From positions 1 through 64,000 of the forward strand of contig CAUQNX010000006.1 of the NCBI GenBank assembly GCA_963519845.1: a stretch of DNA of 64,000 bases, given 5' to 3'. Under the pieces are notes generated by a model, which was not told the DNA's origin, made no database searches, and saw nothing but the letters and a program-made list of their open reading frames with translations. This document shows, piece by piece, positions 17,803-26,861 of this stretch (its first letter is position 1; each line of letters begins with the position of its first letter). The position numbers were made by a program, and so were the translations under genes. The stretch is from Moellerella sp963519845 (GTDB lineage: Bacteria; Pseudomonadota; Gammaproteobacteria; Enterobacterales; Enterobacteriaceae).

Positions 17803-18132
17803 GATATTAATCCCTTTTTTGGCTAATTCTATATTCTAGAAATATCGGTTTAAGTCACTAACGTCAATGATGAATCGATCCAAATCAGTAAATTTAATGA
17901 TAGGGAAGTAATTATCGGTTTTAGCAATATCCCATGCAGAGTTTAAGCGATTGAGAAAGTTTGCTTCAGCCTGCGCCTCTATTTTTGCCTTAATTAAGGT
18001 ATAGTCGTGATCAGGGCTAGAAATATTTTGTAGAATTGACCAATATCAGCAAAGCACAAAAAAATGCGTATCATCCCGATTTGACAGGTTACAATCTGTC
18101 TTCAAATTAAAAATCTTTGGAGAGTGTTATCC
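17803..18132. other. Divergent lysC/pgi intergenic region
   Basis: The region contains the open frame noted above. Close to pgi there is a TTGACA hexamer at 18081-18086 embedded in the inverted repeat GACAG-N8-CTGTC (18083-18100). A convincing -10 at standard spacing is not obvious. No lysine riboswitch core motifs were seen on the lysC side. Confidence 0.4.
17836..18045 (-). pseudogene. Possible gene remnant between lysC and pgi
   Basis: A 69-codon frame without ATG, GTG or TTG start lies immediately upstream of lysC. Its translation has a protein-like composition (for example IEAQAEANFLNRLNSAWDIA, then a DLDRFIIDVSDLNRYF end). It could be a decayed gene, the tail of a frameshifted gene, or chance. 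I recognise no family. Confidence 0.25.
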
Positions 18133-19779
18133 ATGAAGAAAATCAATCCAAGCCAAACGGCAGCCTGGCAGGCGTTAGAACAACATTTTGTTGAGATGAA
18201 AGATGTTCATATGCGCGATTTATTTAAACAGGATCAGGATCGTTTTACCAAGTTCTCGGCAACGTTCGATAATCAAATTCTGGTGGACTTCTCCAAAAAC
18301 CGAATTACTGAAGAGACGCTGAATAAGTTGCAGGCGTTAGCAACAGAGACCGATGTTGCAGATGCTATTCGTAGCATGTTTTCCGGTGAAAAAATCAATC
18401 AGACTGAAGATCGTGCGGTATTGCATACGGCACTACGTAACCGCGGTAACACACCAATCTATGTTGATGGACAAGATGTGATGCCAGAAGTTAATGCTGT
18501 GTTGGCAAAAATGCAGCAGTTCAGTAACCGTATTATTAGTGGTGAGTGGAAAGGCTATACAGGTAAAGCTATTACGGATGTGGTTAATATCGGTATCGGG
18601 GGCTCAGATTTAGGCCCATTTATGGTTACTGAAGCGTTGAAAGCCTATAAAAATCATCTAAATATGCATTTTGTTTCCAATGTGGATGGTACTCAAATTG
18701 CCGAAGTTCTTAAAGAGTTGGATTGCGAAACAACTTTATTCTTAATAGCGTCAAAAACCTTTACCACTCAAGAGACAATGACTAATGCCCATACAGCCCG
18801 CGAATGGCTATTGGGAAGTGCTAAAGATGAAGCGCATATCGCTAAACATTTTGCGGCCCTCTCTACCAATAAACAGCAAGTAGAGAAGTTTGGTATTGAT
18901 ACCAATAATATGTTTGAGTTCTGGGATTGGGTTGGCGGCCGTTATTCACTTTGGTCAGCTATCGGTCTATCTATTTGTTTATCTATTGGCTACGAAAATT
19001 TTGGCCGCTTGCTCGACGGCGCATACGCTATGGACAAGCATTTTACCGATACCCCATTAGATAAAAATATTCCTGTTGTATTGGCACTGATTGGCATCTG
19101 GTATAACAATTTCTTTGGCTCAGAAACTGAAGCGATTCTGCCTTACGATCAGTATATGCATCGCTTTGCCGCTTATTTCCAACAGGGCAATATGGAGTCA
19201 AACGGTAAATCGATCGATCGCAATGGCTCGCCTGTTAATTATCAAACTGGGCCTATCATTTGGGGTGAGCCAGGAACTAACGGTCAACATGCGTTTTACC
19301 AACTGATTCATCAGGGAACTAAATTAATTCCTTGCGATTTCATTGCTCCGGCAATAACGCATAATCCATTGGGTGATCATCATAGCAAATTGCTGTCTAA
19401 CTTCTTTGCACAAACAGAAGCTCTGGCTTTTGGTAAAGAGCGCGCAGAAGTTGATGCTGAATTTGTTGCTCAAGGCCAGAAACTGGCGGATGTTGAATAT
19501 GTTGCGCCTTACAAAGTGTTTGAGGGTAACCGTCCAACTAACTCAATCCTCGTTAAAGAGATCACCCCTTATTCATTAGGTGCATTGATTGCTATGTATG
19601 AGCACAAAATCTTTGTACAAGGCGCGATCTTGAATATTTTCACTTTTGACCAGTGGGGCGTTGAGTTAGGCAAACAGCTAGCCAGCCGTATTTTGCCTGA
19701 ATTAGAGAATAGCGCCAAGATAAACAGCCATGACAGTTCAACCAATGGGCTGATTAATAATTTTAAAGCTTGGCGTTAA
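18133..19779 (+). CDS. pgi: Glucose-6-phosphate isomerase
   Basis: Pgi interconverts glucose 6-phosphate and fructose 6-phosphate in glycolysis. The 548-residue protein aligns end to end with E. coli Pgi (549). It carries the signatures DVVNIGIGGSDLGP, SKTFTTQET, the catalytic Glu in GQHAFYQLIHQGT, His in the same segment, and Lys in FDQWGVELGK. The frame opens at a GTG at 18124, but the ATG at 18133 has GGAGA 9 bases before it and restores the family N-terminus MKKINP. Divergent from lysC. A strong terminator follows. Confidence 0.97.
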   Translation: MKKINPSQTAAWQALEQHFVEMKDVHMRDLFKQDQDRFTKFSATFDNQILVDFSKNRITEETLNKLQALATETDVADAIRSMFSGEKINQTEDRAVLHTALRNRGNTPIYVDGQDVMPEVNAVLAKMQQFSNRIISGEWKGYTGKAITDVVNIGIGGSDLGPFMVTEALKAYKNHLNMHFVSNVDGTQIAEVLKELDCETTLFLIASKTFTTQETMTNAHTAREWLLGSAKDEAHIAKHFAALSTNKQQVEKFGIDTNNMFEFWDWVGGRYSLWSAIGLSICLSIGYENFGRLLDGAYAMDKHFTDTPLDKNIPVVLALIGIWYNNFFGSETEAILPYDQYMHRFAAYFQQGNMESNGKSIDRNGSPVNYQTGPIIWGEPGTNGQHAFYQLIHQGTKLIPCDFIAPAITHNPLGDHHSKLLSNFFAQTEALAFGKERAEVDAEFVAQGQKLADVEYVAPYKVFEGNRPTNSILVKEITPYSLGALIAMYEHKIFVQGAILNIFTFDQWGVELGKQLASRILPELENSAKINSHDSSTNGLINNFKAWR

Positions 19780-19808
19780 TTTTACCGATATTGTTTTAGT
19801 ACAATAGT

Positions 19809-19848
19809 AAAAAACAACTCGATTTATATTGGGTTGTTTTTTATTTTT
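19809..19848 (+). terminator. Terminator after pgi
   Basis: AAAAAACAAC (19809-19818) pairs with GTTGTTTTTT (19833-19842), followed by further T residues. It is a classic intrinsic terminator. Confidence 0.85.
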
Positions 19849-20007
19849 AGGCTTGAAAATTTGTTACTTAATTGATGCTGATTATGCTTAAATTTTACCG
19901 TATTTTAACATTAGGTGTTGAGTTATCTAATTATTCTATAATTTGTCAGCAATTTTTAACCTTGTCACGATACAACGTGATATCCTTTTATCCACGCAAT
20001 ATTGTCA

Positions 20008-20027
20008 ACAAATACGCCTGTATTTGT
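20008..20027 (+). repeat. Hairpin immediately upstream of ubiC
   Basis: ACAAATAC and GTATTTGT form a perfect 8-bp stem with the loop GCCT, ending 13 bases before the ubiC ATG. A second small palindrome, TCACG-N6-CGTGA, lies at 19965-19980. Either could be an operator or a structure that shapes access to the ribosome-binding site. No known site is matched with confidence. Confidence 0.45.
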
Positions 20028-20040
20028 AGTGGAATAATGA

Positions 20041-20562
20041 ATGAAGGATAGCTCACTTATTATATCTCATCCCATAACATGGCTTTCAACTGAGCAAGGT
20101 GTAGCCCCGGATTCAGTTCCAGATGCGGTATTCGATTGGCTTATGGAGCTCGGTTCTATGACTAAACGCTTCGAACAGCATTGTCAGCAAGTTACTGTTG
20201 CACCTTATCAGGAGAAATTTATCACTCGTTGTGAATTAAGTCATGATGAGGCGGATGCTTTACCTGAAAGCCAGCGATATTGGATGAGAGAAGTTGTGCT
20301 TTATGGCGATGAAATCCCATGGTTATTAGGCCGAACTATTGTGCCAGAAGAGACTTTAACTGGTGACGATAAATTGCTGGTGGATCTTGGTACTATTCCT
20401 TTAGGCCGATATCTGTTTAGTAGCGATAATTTAACGCGGGATTTTATTGATATCGGGGCACATCAAGAGCGCTGGGTACGGCGTTCTTTATTAAGGTTAT
20501 CAGGTAAGCCTTTGTTATTAACTGAGCTATTCTTACCTGCATCACCAGCTTATAGAACATAA
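20041..20562 (+). CDS. ubiC: Chorismate pyruvate-lyase
   Basis: UbiC removes pyruvate from chorismate to give 4-hydroxybenzoate, the first committed step of ubiquinone synthesis. The 173-residue protein aligns with E. coli UbiC (165). It keeps the product-binding residues Arg83 (YWMREV), Arg123 (PLGRYLF) and the catalytic Glu162 (LLLTELFLPASP). The family landmarks DSMTKRFEQ-like and RRSLLRLSGKPLLLTE segments are present. It is followed 19 bases later by ubiA in the E. coli order. The start lacks a clear SD; a hairpin lies just upstream. Confidence 0.95.
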   Translation: MKDSSLIISHPITWLSTEQGVAPDSVPDAVFDWLMELGSMTKRFEQHCQQVTVAPYQEKFITRCELSHDEADALPESQRYWMREVVLYGDEIPWLLGRTIVPEETLTGDDKLLVDLGTIPLGRYLFSSDNLTRDFIDIGAHQERWVRRSLLRLSGKPLLLTELFLPASPAYRT

Positions 20563-20581
20563 TAAAAAGGAGCTCAATAAA

Positions 20582-21454
20582 TTGGAGGGAAGTATGGCGC
20601 TAAATAAATGGCACGCATATAGCCGTTTAATGCGTATTGATCGACCGATAGGATCCTTATTATTATTATGGCCTACGTATTGGGCTTTATGGATAGCAAC
20701 TGAAGGTGTGCCTAGTGTTCACTTGTTAGTTGTGTTTACCCTCGGCGTCTTTTTTATGCGTGCAGCTGGCTGTGTGATCAACGATTTCGCAGACAGAAAA
20801 TTTGATGGTCATGTTGAAAGAACCAAGCACAGACCATTACCTAGCGGTGATGTCACAGAAAAAGAAGCAAAAATTCTGTTTGTGAGTTTGGTCTTAGTCT
20901 CATTTCTGTTAGTGCTCACTCTCAATGCAATGACTATTTGGCTCTCTGTGGCAGCATTAGCGCTGGCGTGGGTCTATCCTTTTGTCAAAAGGGTCAGTCA
21001 TCTGCCTCAAGTGGTGTTAGGAGCGGCTTTTGGTTGGTCTATTCCGATGGCATTTTCAGCCGTAGGTGAGTCTCTGCCTTTGGTTTGCTGGCTTCTGTTT
21101 GGTGTAAATATTATCTGGTCTGTGATTTATGACACCCAATATGCCATGGTCGACCGTAATGATGATTTAAAAATTGGCGTCAAGTCAACGGCGATACTCT
21201 TCGGCCGCTATGACAAAATCATTATTGGTACTTTGCAGCTCTTGATGCTGCTTATTTTACTTTATATCGGTTACTTAGCTCAATTGACATCAATCTATTA
21301 TTGGACCTTATTGCTATCAATGACGCTATTTGTCTATCAACAAAAGTTGATTGCTGATCGTCAGCGAGACGCATGTTTCCAAGCTTTTTTGAATAATAAC
21401 TATGTTGGATTAGTATTATTGATTGGTATTGTCTTTAGCTATATCACTATCTAA
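20582..21454 (+). CDS. ubiA: 4-hydroxybenzoate octaprenyltransferase
   Basis: UbiA joins a polyprenyl chain to 4-hydroxybenzoate in the inner membrane. It is rich in membrane spans and carries both Asp motifs, NDFADRKFD and DTQYAMVDRNDD. With the TTG start at 20582 it has 290 residues, exactly the E. coli length, and the N-terminus MEGSMALNK lines up with E. coli MEWSLTQNK. AAGGAG lies 9 bases before that TTG. An ATG at 20594, preceded by GGAGG at only 4 bases, is the alternative start (286 residues). The TTG is preferred on alignment. It is cotranscribed with ubiC. Confidence 0.96.
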   Translation: MEGSMALNKWHAYSRLMRIDRPIGSLLLLWPTYWALWIATEGVPSVHLLVVFTLGVFFMRAAGCVINDFADRKFDGHVERTKHRPLPSGDVTEKEAKILFVSLVLVSFLLVLTLNAMTIWLSVAALALAWVYPFVKRVSHLPQVVLGAAFGWSIPMAFSAVGESLPLVCWLLFGVNIIWSVIYDTQYAMVDRNDDLKIGVKSTAILFGRYDKIIIGTLQLLMLLILLYIGYLAQLTSIYYWTLLLSMTLFVYQQKLIADRQRDACFQAFLNNNYVGLVLLIGIVFSYITI

Positions 21455-21508
21455 TTATAGGTAGATTCTGTTTTTAGCTTAGATTCGCCATAAAATAGGA
21501 TCTACCAA

Positions 21509-21538
21509 TAAAAAAACCAGCCGAAGCTGGTTTTTTTT
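21509..21538. terminator. Bidirectional terminator between ubiA and plsB
   Basis: AAAAAACCAGC (21511-21521) and GCTGGTTTTTT (21526-21536) flank the loop CGAA. A and T runs on both sides allow it to work on both strands, as suits these convergent genes. Confidence 0.9.
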
Positions 21539-21559
21539 GATCTAAAAATTAAGACGCAC

Positions 21560-24064
21560 TTATTTAGAAAGTTCGACTTTACTCTCATTTTGCACTTCTG
21601 AAGGCGCACTCTCAATAACGGGGCTCTCTTCTGACAGACTGACATTCTCTATCGTCAAGCGAATTTCCGGTGATATCAATTTGGCAATAACGCTATAAAG
21701 TAATTTAGCATTAGCAATAAAGACATCATTATCCTTATTATCAATATAACCTTCAGCTCTGAGGGTATCGACCAGTGTAGAGAATACCGCCTTATCGAAG
21801 AATTCAGGTGCATTGATACCATGGAGTACAGAGAGACGCTGGGCTAAAATTCGGCTCTCAGTTTCCAATCTATTACGGCTGATCGCTGGTGTTGCATTAA
21901 GCAATGAGAGCGTAATCGCATAACGTTGCAATGTTTCACGTACACCTGCCGCAAGCAGTTGAAGTGGACGAATGCGTGGCGGATTCAGCACTATCATATC
22001 GTCTTCTTTCAAAGAGATTAATTGTTGATTATTGAGTTCATTAATCAACACGTCTATGGCTTCAGAGAGTGACTCTTTGTCATAACGCATAAACAATTCT
22101 GCTTTTAGGAAAGGATAGATTAGCTCAACTTGATAGTGAATATCTTCGCGCCCGATACGACCATGGTGCAAAATAATACTTGCTATCAGCGATGGCAATA
22201 CCAGTAGATGATGAATATTATTGCGATAATAGGTCATTAGCACCGCGCTTTCGCGTGGCAATATAACAATATCGCCCATTTTATCTTTTTCGACTTCGAA
22301 TTTATCCATCTGTAATGCGTGTTCGAGGAGTTCTTCAGCCGTTTTATTCGGTGTTGTTGCATCTGCGGTATAAGGTGCATTTCTGAGCAGCTTAAGATAG
22401 CAATCTACTTGCTCAATTAATTGCTCTCTGGTTAATGCGCGTTGGCGAGCGGCAAGTAGCGCAGTCGCACATAAGTTAACGGCATTCGCTGCTGCTGCAT
22501 TATTAATATGCACCATAATGTTATTGGCTAGCGCTGAAACTGTTGGATTTAACCAGCTTGGACGTTGAGGCTCAATAGGATTGACCGATTCACGCCAGTT
22601 TGGCACATTCTGATTAAGATAGTGTGACAGTGAGATAGGCTTACCAAAGTTAACATAGCCTTGACCCAGATTGCGCAGCTTACGCAACCCTTTGATCATC
22701 GAGAAGAAGCCCTCTTTTTCTTTTTCAGCTCCCTTCAGCTCTTTTGCGTAGGTCGCCACTTCCATCACATGCTCATAGCCAATATAGATAGGCACAATGG
22801 CAATAGGACGTGAGTCACCGCGTAACATGGCTTGCAGTGTCATCGAGAGCGTACCAGTTTTAGGTTGAAGTAACCGACCTGTACGTGAACGACCGCCTTC
22901 TACAAAATACTCAATCGAATATCCTCGGGCAAACAACTCACTCAAGTATTCACGGAAAACCGTTGAGTAAAGTTTGTTTCCTTTAAATGTACGACGGATG
23001 AAAAATGCCCCTTGGCGTCTGAAAATAGGGCCAGCTGGCCAAAAGTTTAGGTTAATACCGGCGGCGATATGCGGAGGAACAAGTCCTTGATGATAAAGCA
23101 CATAAGAGAGTAACAGATAGTCCATATGGCTGCGATGAGAAGGGACATAGACAATCTCATGGCCATCTTGTGCTAATTGGCGAACTCGTTCAGAATGTTG
23201 AACGTTGATCCCTTGATAGAGACGATTCCATGTCCAGCGCAAAATACGGTCTGTTAAGCGAATGGCTTCAGAAGAGAAATTAGCGGCGATCTCTTCCATC
23301 ATATTAACCGCATTTTGTTGCGCTTTATTGATGGAGATTTTTTTACTGCGCGCTTCGTCCTCGACGGCTTTTTCAATCACTTTAGACGCTAAAAGCTTAT
23401 TAAAGAGATCTTGCCTAACGGGAAGCTTGGGTCCAACAGTCGCAAGACGCTGACGTGAGTAGTGAATACGCGCCACTCTGGCCAGTTTTTTTGCGATCGT
23501 TGAGTCAGTTCCGTGCTCTTCAGCCATCACCCGCATAGAAACTGGGGGGGAGAAGCGGACTGAACTATCGCGGCCTAGCCAGATAACAGCAAAAAACTTC
23601 TGTATTCCGTTGAGTAAACGCAGCGGTGGTGTAGGATTATGGCCTTCACGTTCACGCCCAGGCGAGCGGCCAAACATAACCGCAGTTGGCACCATTTGAA
23701 TATCTAGGTTTGGATTATTACGATGCAAATCTAGATATGCATGAAACGTTTTGACTGAATCTGTGCGCGGATTTGGCGAATAGTAGCGGAATACACGCGG
23801 GCCATCGTCAATAAAGACGTAGGCGGGTAATTTGGTCCCGTTGATATCGACTGGAGTTAAAGGATCAGGCAGGCCAATCTTAAGACATTGATGCCTTAAA
23901 GTGAGTAGATCCGCCTTTGAATGGTAGGGCAACACATACAGCGTTGGGCTTGTGGTGTTGAGACCTAATTCAGCAATAGGATCCGTAGGAATCAGTTTAC
24001 TTTTTACCAGAATATTTAGTGGTAAATTCAACATGTTATAATAAAATTTACGCCAAAGTGACAT
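21560..24064 (-). CDS. plsB: Glycerol-3-phosphate acyltransferase
   Basis: PlsB acylates sn-glycerol 3-phosphate at position 1, the first step of phospholipid synthesis, at the inner membrane. The 834-residue protein aligns with E. coli PlsB (807), with a longer C-terminal tail. The catalytic HX4D motif is His310 to Asp315 in VPSHRSHMDYLLL. The substrate-binding motifs GAFFIRRTFKGN, FVEGGRSRTGR and IVPIYIGYEHVME follow in order. The gene is divergent from dgkA, as in E. coli. A run of seven C on the coding strand (23544-23550) encodes part of FSPPVS and is in frame. Confidence 0.97.
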   Translation of the reverse strand: MSLWRKFYYNMLNLPLNILVKSKLIPTDPIAELGLNTTSPTLYVLPYHSKADLLTLRHQCLKIGLPDPLTPVDINGTKLPAYVFIDDGPRVFRYYSPNPRTDSVKTFHAYLDLHRNNPNLDIQMVPTAVMFGRSPGREREGHNPTPPLRLLNGIQKFFAVIWLGRDSSVRFSPPVSMRVMAEEHGTDSTIAKKLARVARIHYSRQRLATVGPKLPVRQDLFNKLLASKVIEKAVEDEARSKKISINKAQQNAVNMMEEIAANFSSEAIRLTDRILRWTWNRLYQGINVQHSERVRQLAQDGHEIVYVPSHRSHMDYLLLSYVLYHQGLVPPHIAAGINLNFWPAGPIFRRQGAFFIRRTFKGNKLYSTVFREYLSELFARGYSIEYFVEGGRSRTGRLLQPKTGTLSMTLQAMLRGDSRPIAIVPIYIGYEHVMEVATYAKELKGAEKEKEGFFSMIKGLRKLRNLGQGYVNFGKPISLSHYLNQNVPNWRESVNPIEPQRPSWLNPTVSALANNIMVHINNAAAANAVNLCATALLAARQRALTREQLIEQVDCYLKLLRNAPYTADATTPNKTAEELLEHALQMDKFEVEKDKMGDIVILPRESAVLMTYYRNNIHHLLVLPSLIASIILHHGRIGREDIHYQVELIYPFLKAELFMRYDKESLSEAIDVLINELNNQQLISLKEDDMIVLNPPRIRPLQLLAAGVRETLQRYAITLSLLNATPAISRNRLETESRILAQRLSVLHGINAPEFFDKAVFSTLVDTLRAEGYIDNKDNDVFIANAKLLYSVIAKLISPEIRLTIENVSLSEESPVIESAPSEVQNESKVELSK

Positions 24065-24193
24065 TAATTTTTATAGCCTCTTGGTTAGCAATACTGATTA
24101 ATCATACCAGAAATCAATAGGCAAATCAGTTATCACGCGACAACTTTTATCGTAAGCAAATATCATTTTCTTTCATTATTTAGCGAGTTAAGT

Positions 24194-24568
24194 ATGGCAA
24201 ATCAGACCAAAGGCCTCAGAAGAGTTATCAATGCAACAGGTTACTCCATAAAGGGGCTAAAAGCGGCTTGGATTAATGAAGCGGCATTTCGTCAAGAATC
24301 GGTTGCGGCGATAGTGGCGATTGCAATTGCATTTTATTTAGATATTAGTGGGATAGAGCGAATTCTCTTGATTTCATCAGTTGTGTTAGTTGCTATTGTT
24401 GAGCTGCTAAATAGTGCAATTGAGGCTGTTGTTGATCGTATTGGCATTGAACATCATGAATTATCAGGGCGTGCTAAAGATATTGGCTCTGCTGCGGTAT
24501 TTGTCTCGATCGGTTTAGCGCTATTTGTTTGGGCTACCATTTTGTGGCAGCATTACTTAGCAATTTGA
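24194..24568 (+). CDS. dgkA: Diacylglycerol kinase
   Basis: DgkA is the small trimeric inner-membrane kinase that phosphorylates diacylglycerol released by osmoregulated glucan synthesis. The protein has 124 residues (122 in E. coli), three membrane spans and an N-terminal amphipathic helix. The conserved catalytic segment ELLNSAIEAVVDRIG (Glu77) and Glu29 are present. It lies between plsB and lexA in the ancestral order. Confidence 0.96.
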   Translation: MANQTKGLRRVINATGYSIKGLKAAWINEAAFRQESVAAIVAIAIAFYLDISGIERILLISSVVLVAIVELLNSAIEAVVDRIGIEHHELSGRAKDIGSAAVFVSIGLALFVWATILWQHYLAI

Positions 24569-24661
24569 TGAGTCGCTTTTCTAACTTGTTGCATTAATCG
24601 ACTAAAAATCTTTCATGATCCAGTGATTTCCTGCATTTAACGGTTTCAAATCTTCATTTAC

Positions 24662-24677
24662 CTGTATATACTCACAG
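24662..24677. promoter_or_regulatory. LexA (SOS) box 1
   Basis: CTGTATATACTCACAG fits CTGT-N8-ACAG exactly. It is the first of two boxes in front of lexA, with box centres 21 bases apart, as in the autoregulated E. coli lexA promoter. Confidence 0.92.
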
Positions 24678-24682
24678 GCAAA

Positions 24683-24698
24683 CTGTATAAACAAACAG
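24683..24698. promoter_or_regulatory. LexA (SOS) box 2
   Basis: CTGTATAAACAAACAG fits CTGT-N8-ACAG exactly and ends 8 bases before the lexA start, beside the ribosome-binding site. Confidence 0.92.
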
Positions 24699-24706
24699 GG
24701 GGCGAG

Positions 24707-25324
24707 ATGAAAGCATTAACTGCAAGGCAGCAGCAGGTATACGATCTGGTGCGTGATCACATTTCGCAAACGGGTATGCCACCAACGCGTGCTGAAATTG
24801 CGGCAAGTCTAGGATTTCGTTCGCCAAATGCGGCGGAAGAACATTTAAAGGCATTAGCACGAAAAGGGGTGATAGAAATCGTTTCTGGCGCCTCCCGCGG
24901 TCTCCGTTTGCTACTTGAAGAGCCAAATGACAATCCGGGTTTACCTTTAATTGGTCGAGTGGCCGCAGGCGAACCTTTATTAGCGCAAGAACATATTGAA
25001 AGCCATTATCAGGTTGATCCTGTGCTATTTAAACCTCGCGCGGATTTTCTATTACGCGTCAGCGGGATGTCGATGAAAGATATCGGTATTATGGACGGTG
25101 ATTTACTGGCTGTGCATAAAACACAAGATGTGCATAATGGGCAAGTTATCGTTGCACGTATTGAAGATGAAGTAACGGTAAAACGCTTTAAACAAACGGG
25201 AAATAAAATCGAACTGATTGCTGAAAATCCCGCTTTTGATCCTATTGTTGTCGATCTGCGCGAGCAAAACTTTACCATTGAAGGTTTAGCTGTCGGTGTG
25301 ATCCGTAATGCAGATTGGTACTAG
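24707..25324 (+). CDS. lexA: SOS response repressor/protease LexA
   Basis: LexA represses DNA-damage genes and cleaves itself when stimulated by RecA filaments. The 205-residue protein matches E. coli LexA (202). The N-terminal winged helix (residues 1-70) recognises the CTGT-N8-ACAG boxes. Cleavage falls between Ala87 and Gly88 in GRVAAGEP. The catalytic dyad is Ser122 (VSGMSMKD) and Lys159 (VTVKRF). Two boxes upstream show autoregulation. The DNA-damage gene dinF, which follows in E. coli, is missing here; a structured 230-base gap leads to zur. Confidence 0.98.
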   Translation: MKALTARQQQVYDLVRDHISQTGMPPTRAEIAASLGFRSPNAAEEHLKALARKGVIEIVSGASRGLRLLLEEPNDNPGLPLIGRVAAGEPLLAQEHIESHYQVDPVLFKPRADFLLRVSGMSMKDIGIMDGDLLAVHKTQDVHNGQVIVARIEDEVTVKRFKQTGNKIELIAENPAFDPIVVDLREQNFTIEGLAVGVIRNADWY

Positions 25325-25417
25325 TTTGAAATTATGCTGCTTTAGTTTGATATTCAGTAGGATATCAATAATTAGTAGTGTGAAGTGAAATCCACTCCTT
25401 TGGGGCGGTATGTTGAA

Positions 25418-25473
25418 GGCAGATGTTCTCTTTTCTTTGATTGTAGAAAATCGATAGGACGGAATCATCTGCC
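25418..25473. repeat. Nested inverted repeats between lexA and zur
   Basis: GGCAGATG (25418-25425) and CATCTGCC (25466-25473) are perfect 8-base arms. Inside them TTTTCT (25430-25435) and AGAAAA (25445-25450) can form a second stem. The element lies between two convergent genes and could be a terminator-like structure or a small RNA. No T run follows. Confidence 0.4.
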
Positions 25474-25553
25474 AAACACATAGAATAATGACTTGATATT
25501 AAGACTAAAACTATCGGTTATCTATTTACGCTATACTATATAAGAAGCGCTCT

Positions 25554-26066
25554 TTAACGCTTTTTCACCACTATTTTATCGTGGTCATGCCCGCAATGTT
25601 CTCTATCCTGGCAATTTTCTGCTTCAAAGCAATCCTGACATAAACCATGATTTTCAACAACAGTATGATGTAAGTGGAATTTAGCGCTTTCAGCTAATTG
25701 AATAATAGCTGTTTCAATAACTTCACAATCACTTTCAGATACACTGCCACATCCATTACAAATCAACATGACTGAGCTATGACTAGGATTATCAAAGTGA
25801 TGGCAAATGACATAGCTATTAGTCGATTCTATTTTATGAATAAAACCCTGTTCTAATAAAAATTCCAGCCCTCGATATACGGTAGGCGGCTTTGCTTGAG
25901 GTTCAATTTCGCGTAGTAAATCCAGTAAATCATAAGCACTAATCGCTCCCGGCTGCTCAGCAATAAGACGCAATACGGTGGCACGTTGCGGGGTTAATCT
26001 GACGCTTCTTGATTGGCAAATATTTTCTGCCATTACAAGGAGTTTACTACCGATCATTTTTTCCAT
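25554..26066 (-). CDS. zur: Zinc uptake regulator Zur (Fur family)
   Basis: Zur represses zinc uptake genes when zinc is plentiful. The 170-residue protein aligns with E. coli Zur (171). It has an N-terminal winged helix with TPQRATVLRLI and KPPTVYRGLEFLLEQG, then zinc-binding residues in CHHFDNPSHSS, the structural pair CNGC, and a later CQDC pair near residue 145. The C-terminal tail is His-rich (HCGHDHD). The frame extends upstream, but the ATG at 26066 gives MEKMIGSKL, which lines up with the E. coli start. It is convergent with lexA. Its own regulation is not visible. Confidence 0.94.
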   Translation of the reverse strand: MEKMIGSKLLVMAENICQSRSVRLTPQRATVLRLIAEQPGAISAYDLLDLLREIEPQAKPPTVYRGLEFLLEQGFIHKIESTNSYVICHHFDNPSHSSVMLICNGCGSVSESDCEVIETAIIQLAESAKFHLHHTVVENHGLCQDCFEAENCQDREHCGHDHDKIVVKKR

Positions 26067-26841
26067 TATCTGCCTGCATCTGAAAACTGATATCACCTTT
26101 TATACTACCACAATTTTGTCTTAGAGCAGATAGTCAGAGTAGGCTATTGGGAGGCATAAGTGATGATATTGCTGATAATGGCGACAAAAAATAGATAAAA
26201 TTAAAATAGTCGATTTCATAATAAGGATCAAAATTAGTCAAATAGTATTAATTTAGATCTTCATCACATAGAAAATAGAAGAATGGAGCAGCAGAGGCAG
26301 GATAAGAAGTAGTATGTTTTGATACAAAAAATATAGATATATTAAAATGGGTCTCAATTTCTTATCAAAACATTAACATTGTTAATTTATTTTATACATT
26401 ATTTACAATAATAGAATTAATGATAAAGAGCAAAAGTATATAAATAAATTTTCAACTCAGTCATATTTTCCAGTTGATCATGCTAATTAGCATTGATAAT
26501 CAGGAATAAATTCTATTAGGGATACCTATAATTCAATTGGGAGCATTCCTACCTATGTTTTGTAATGAACTGCAAAGTTATTCAAATATAGAGTTTAATT
26601 GGGGTTTTACGCCAAAAATATAATATTTGTTGATATTAATTTGTTGTGAAGTCTTGTTTTACAGGTTGTTAGTCCTTGGTTGTTTTAGAACAATAATGAC
26701 GAATTTTGATAATTTCTATAAACTATTTGTGCTTATGTTTTGTTGTTTTTCTTTATATTAATCTGTTATTTTATTTTTATTGCTGTAATTGTGGGGTTTT
26801 ACACTTATTTATTTTGCTTTTTTAATTTTTTATAACTTATC

Positions 26842-26849
26842 GGGGGGGG
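26842..26849 (+). repeat. Homopolymeric G8 tract beside a promoter
   Basis: Eight consecutive G stand 12 bases before a TTGACA hexamer in an otherwise AT-rich region. Such tracts can change length by slippage and alter promoter strength. Whether it varies is unknown. Confidence 0.6.
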
Positions 26850-26861
26850 TGTTGACTTGTT

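Noticed and set aside
17803..18132. Lysine riboswitch expected upstream of lysC
   Set aside because: The region on the minus strand lacks the L-box core motifs I know (conserved GGAG, GAGGGG-type and AGUA-type blocks). Only an AGAGGCGC string resembles it. Instead there is an open frame.
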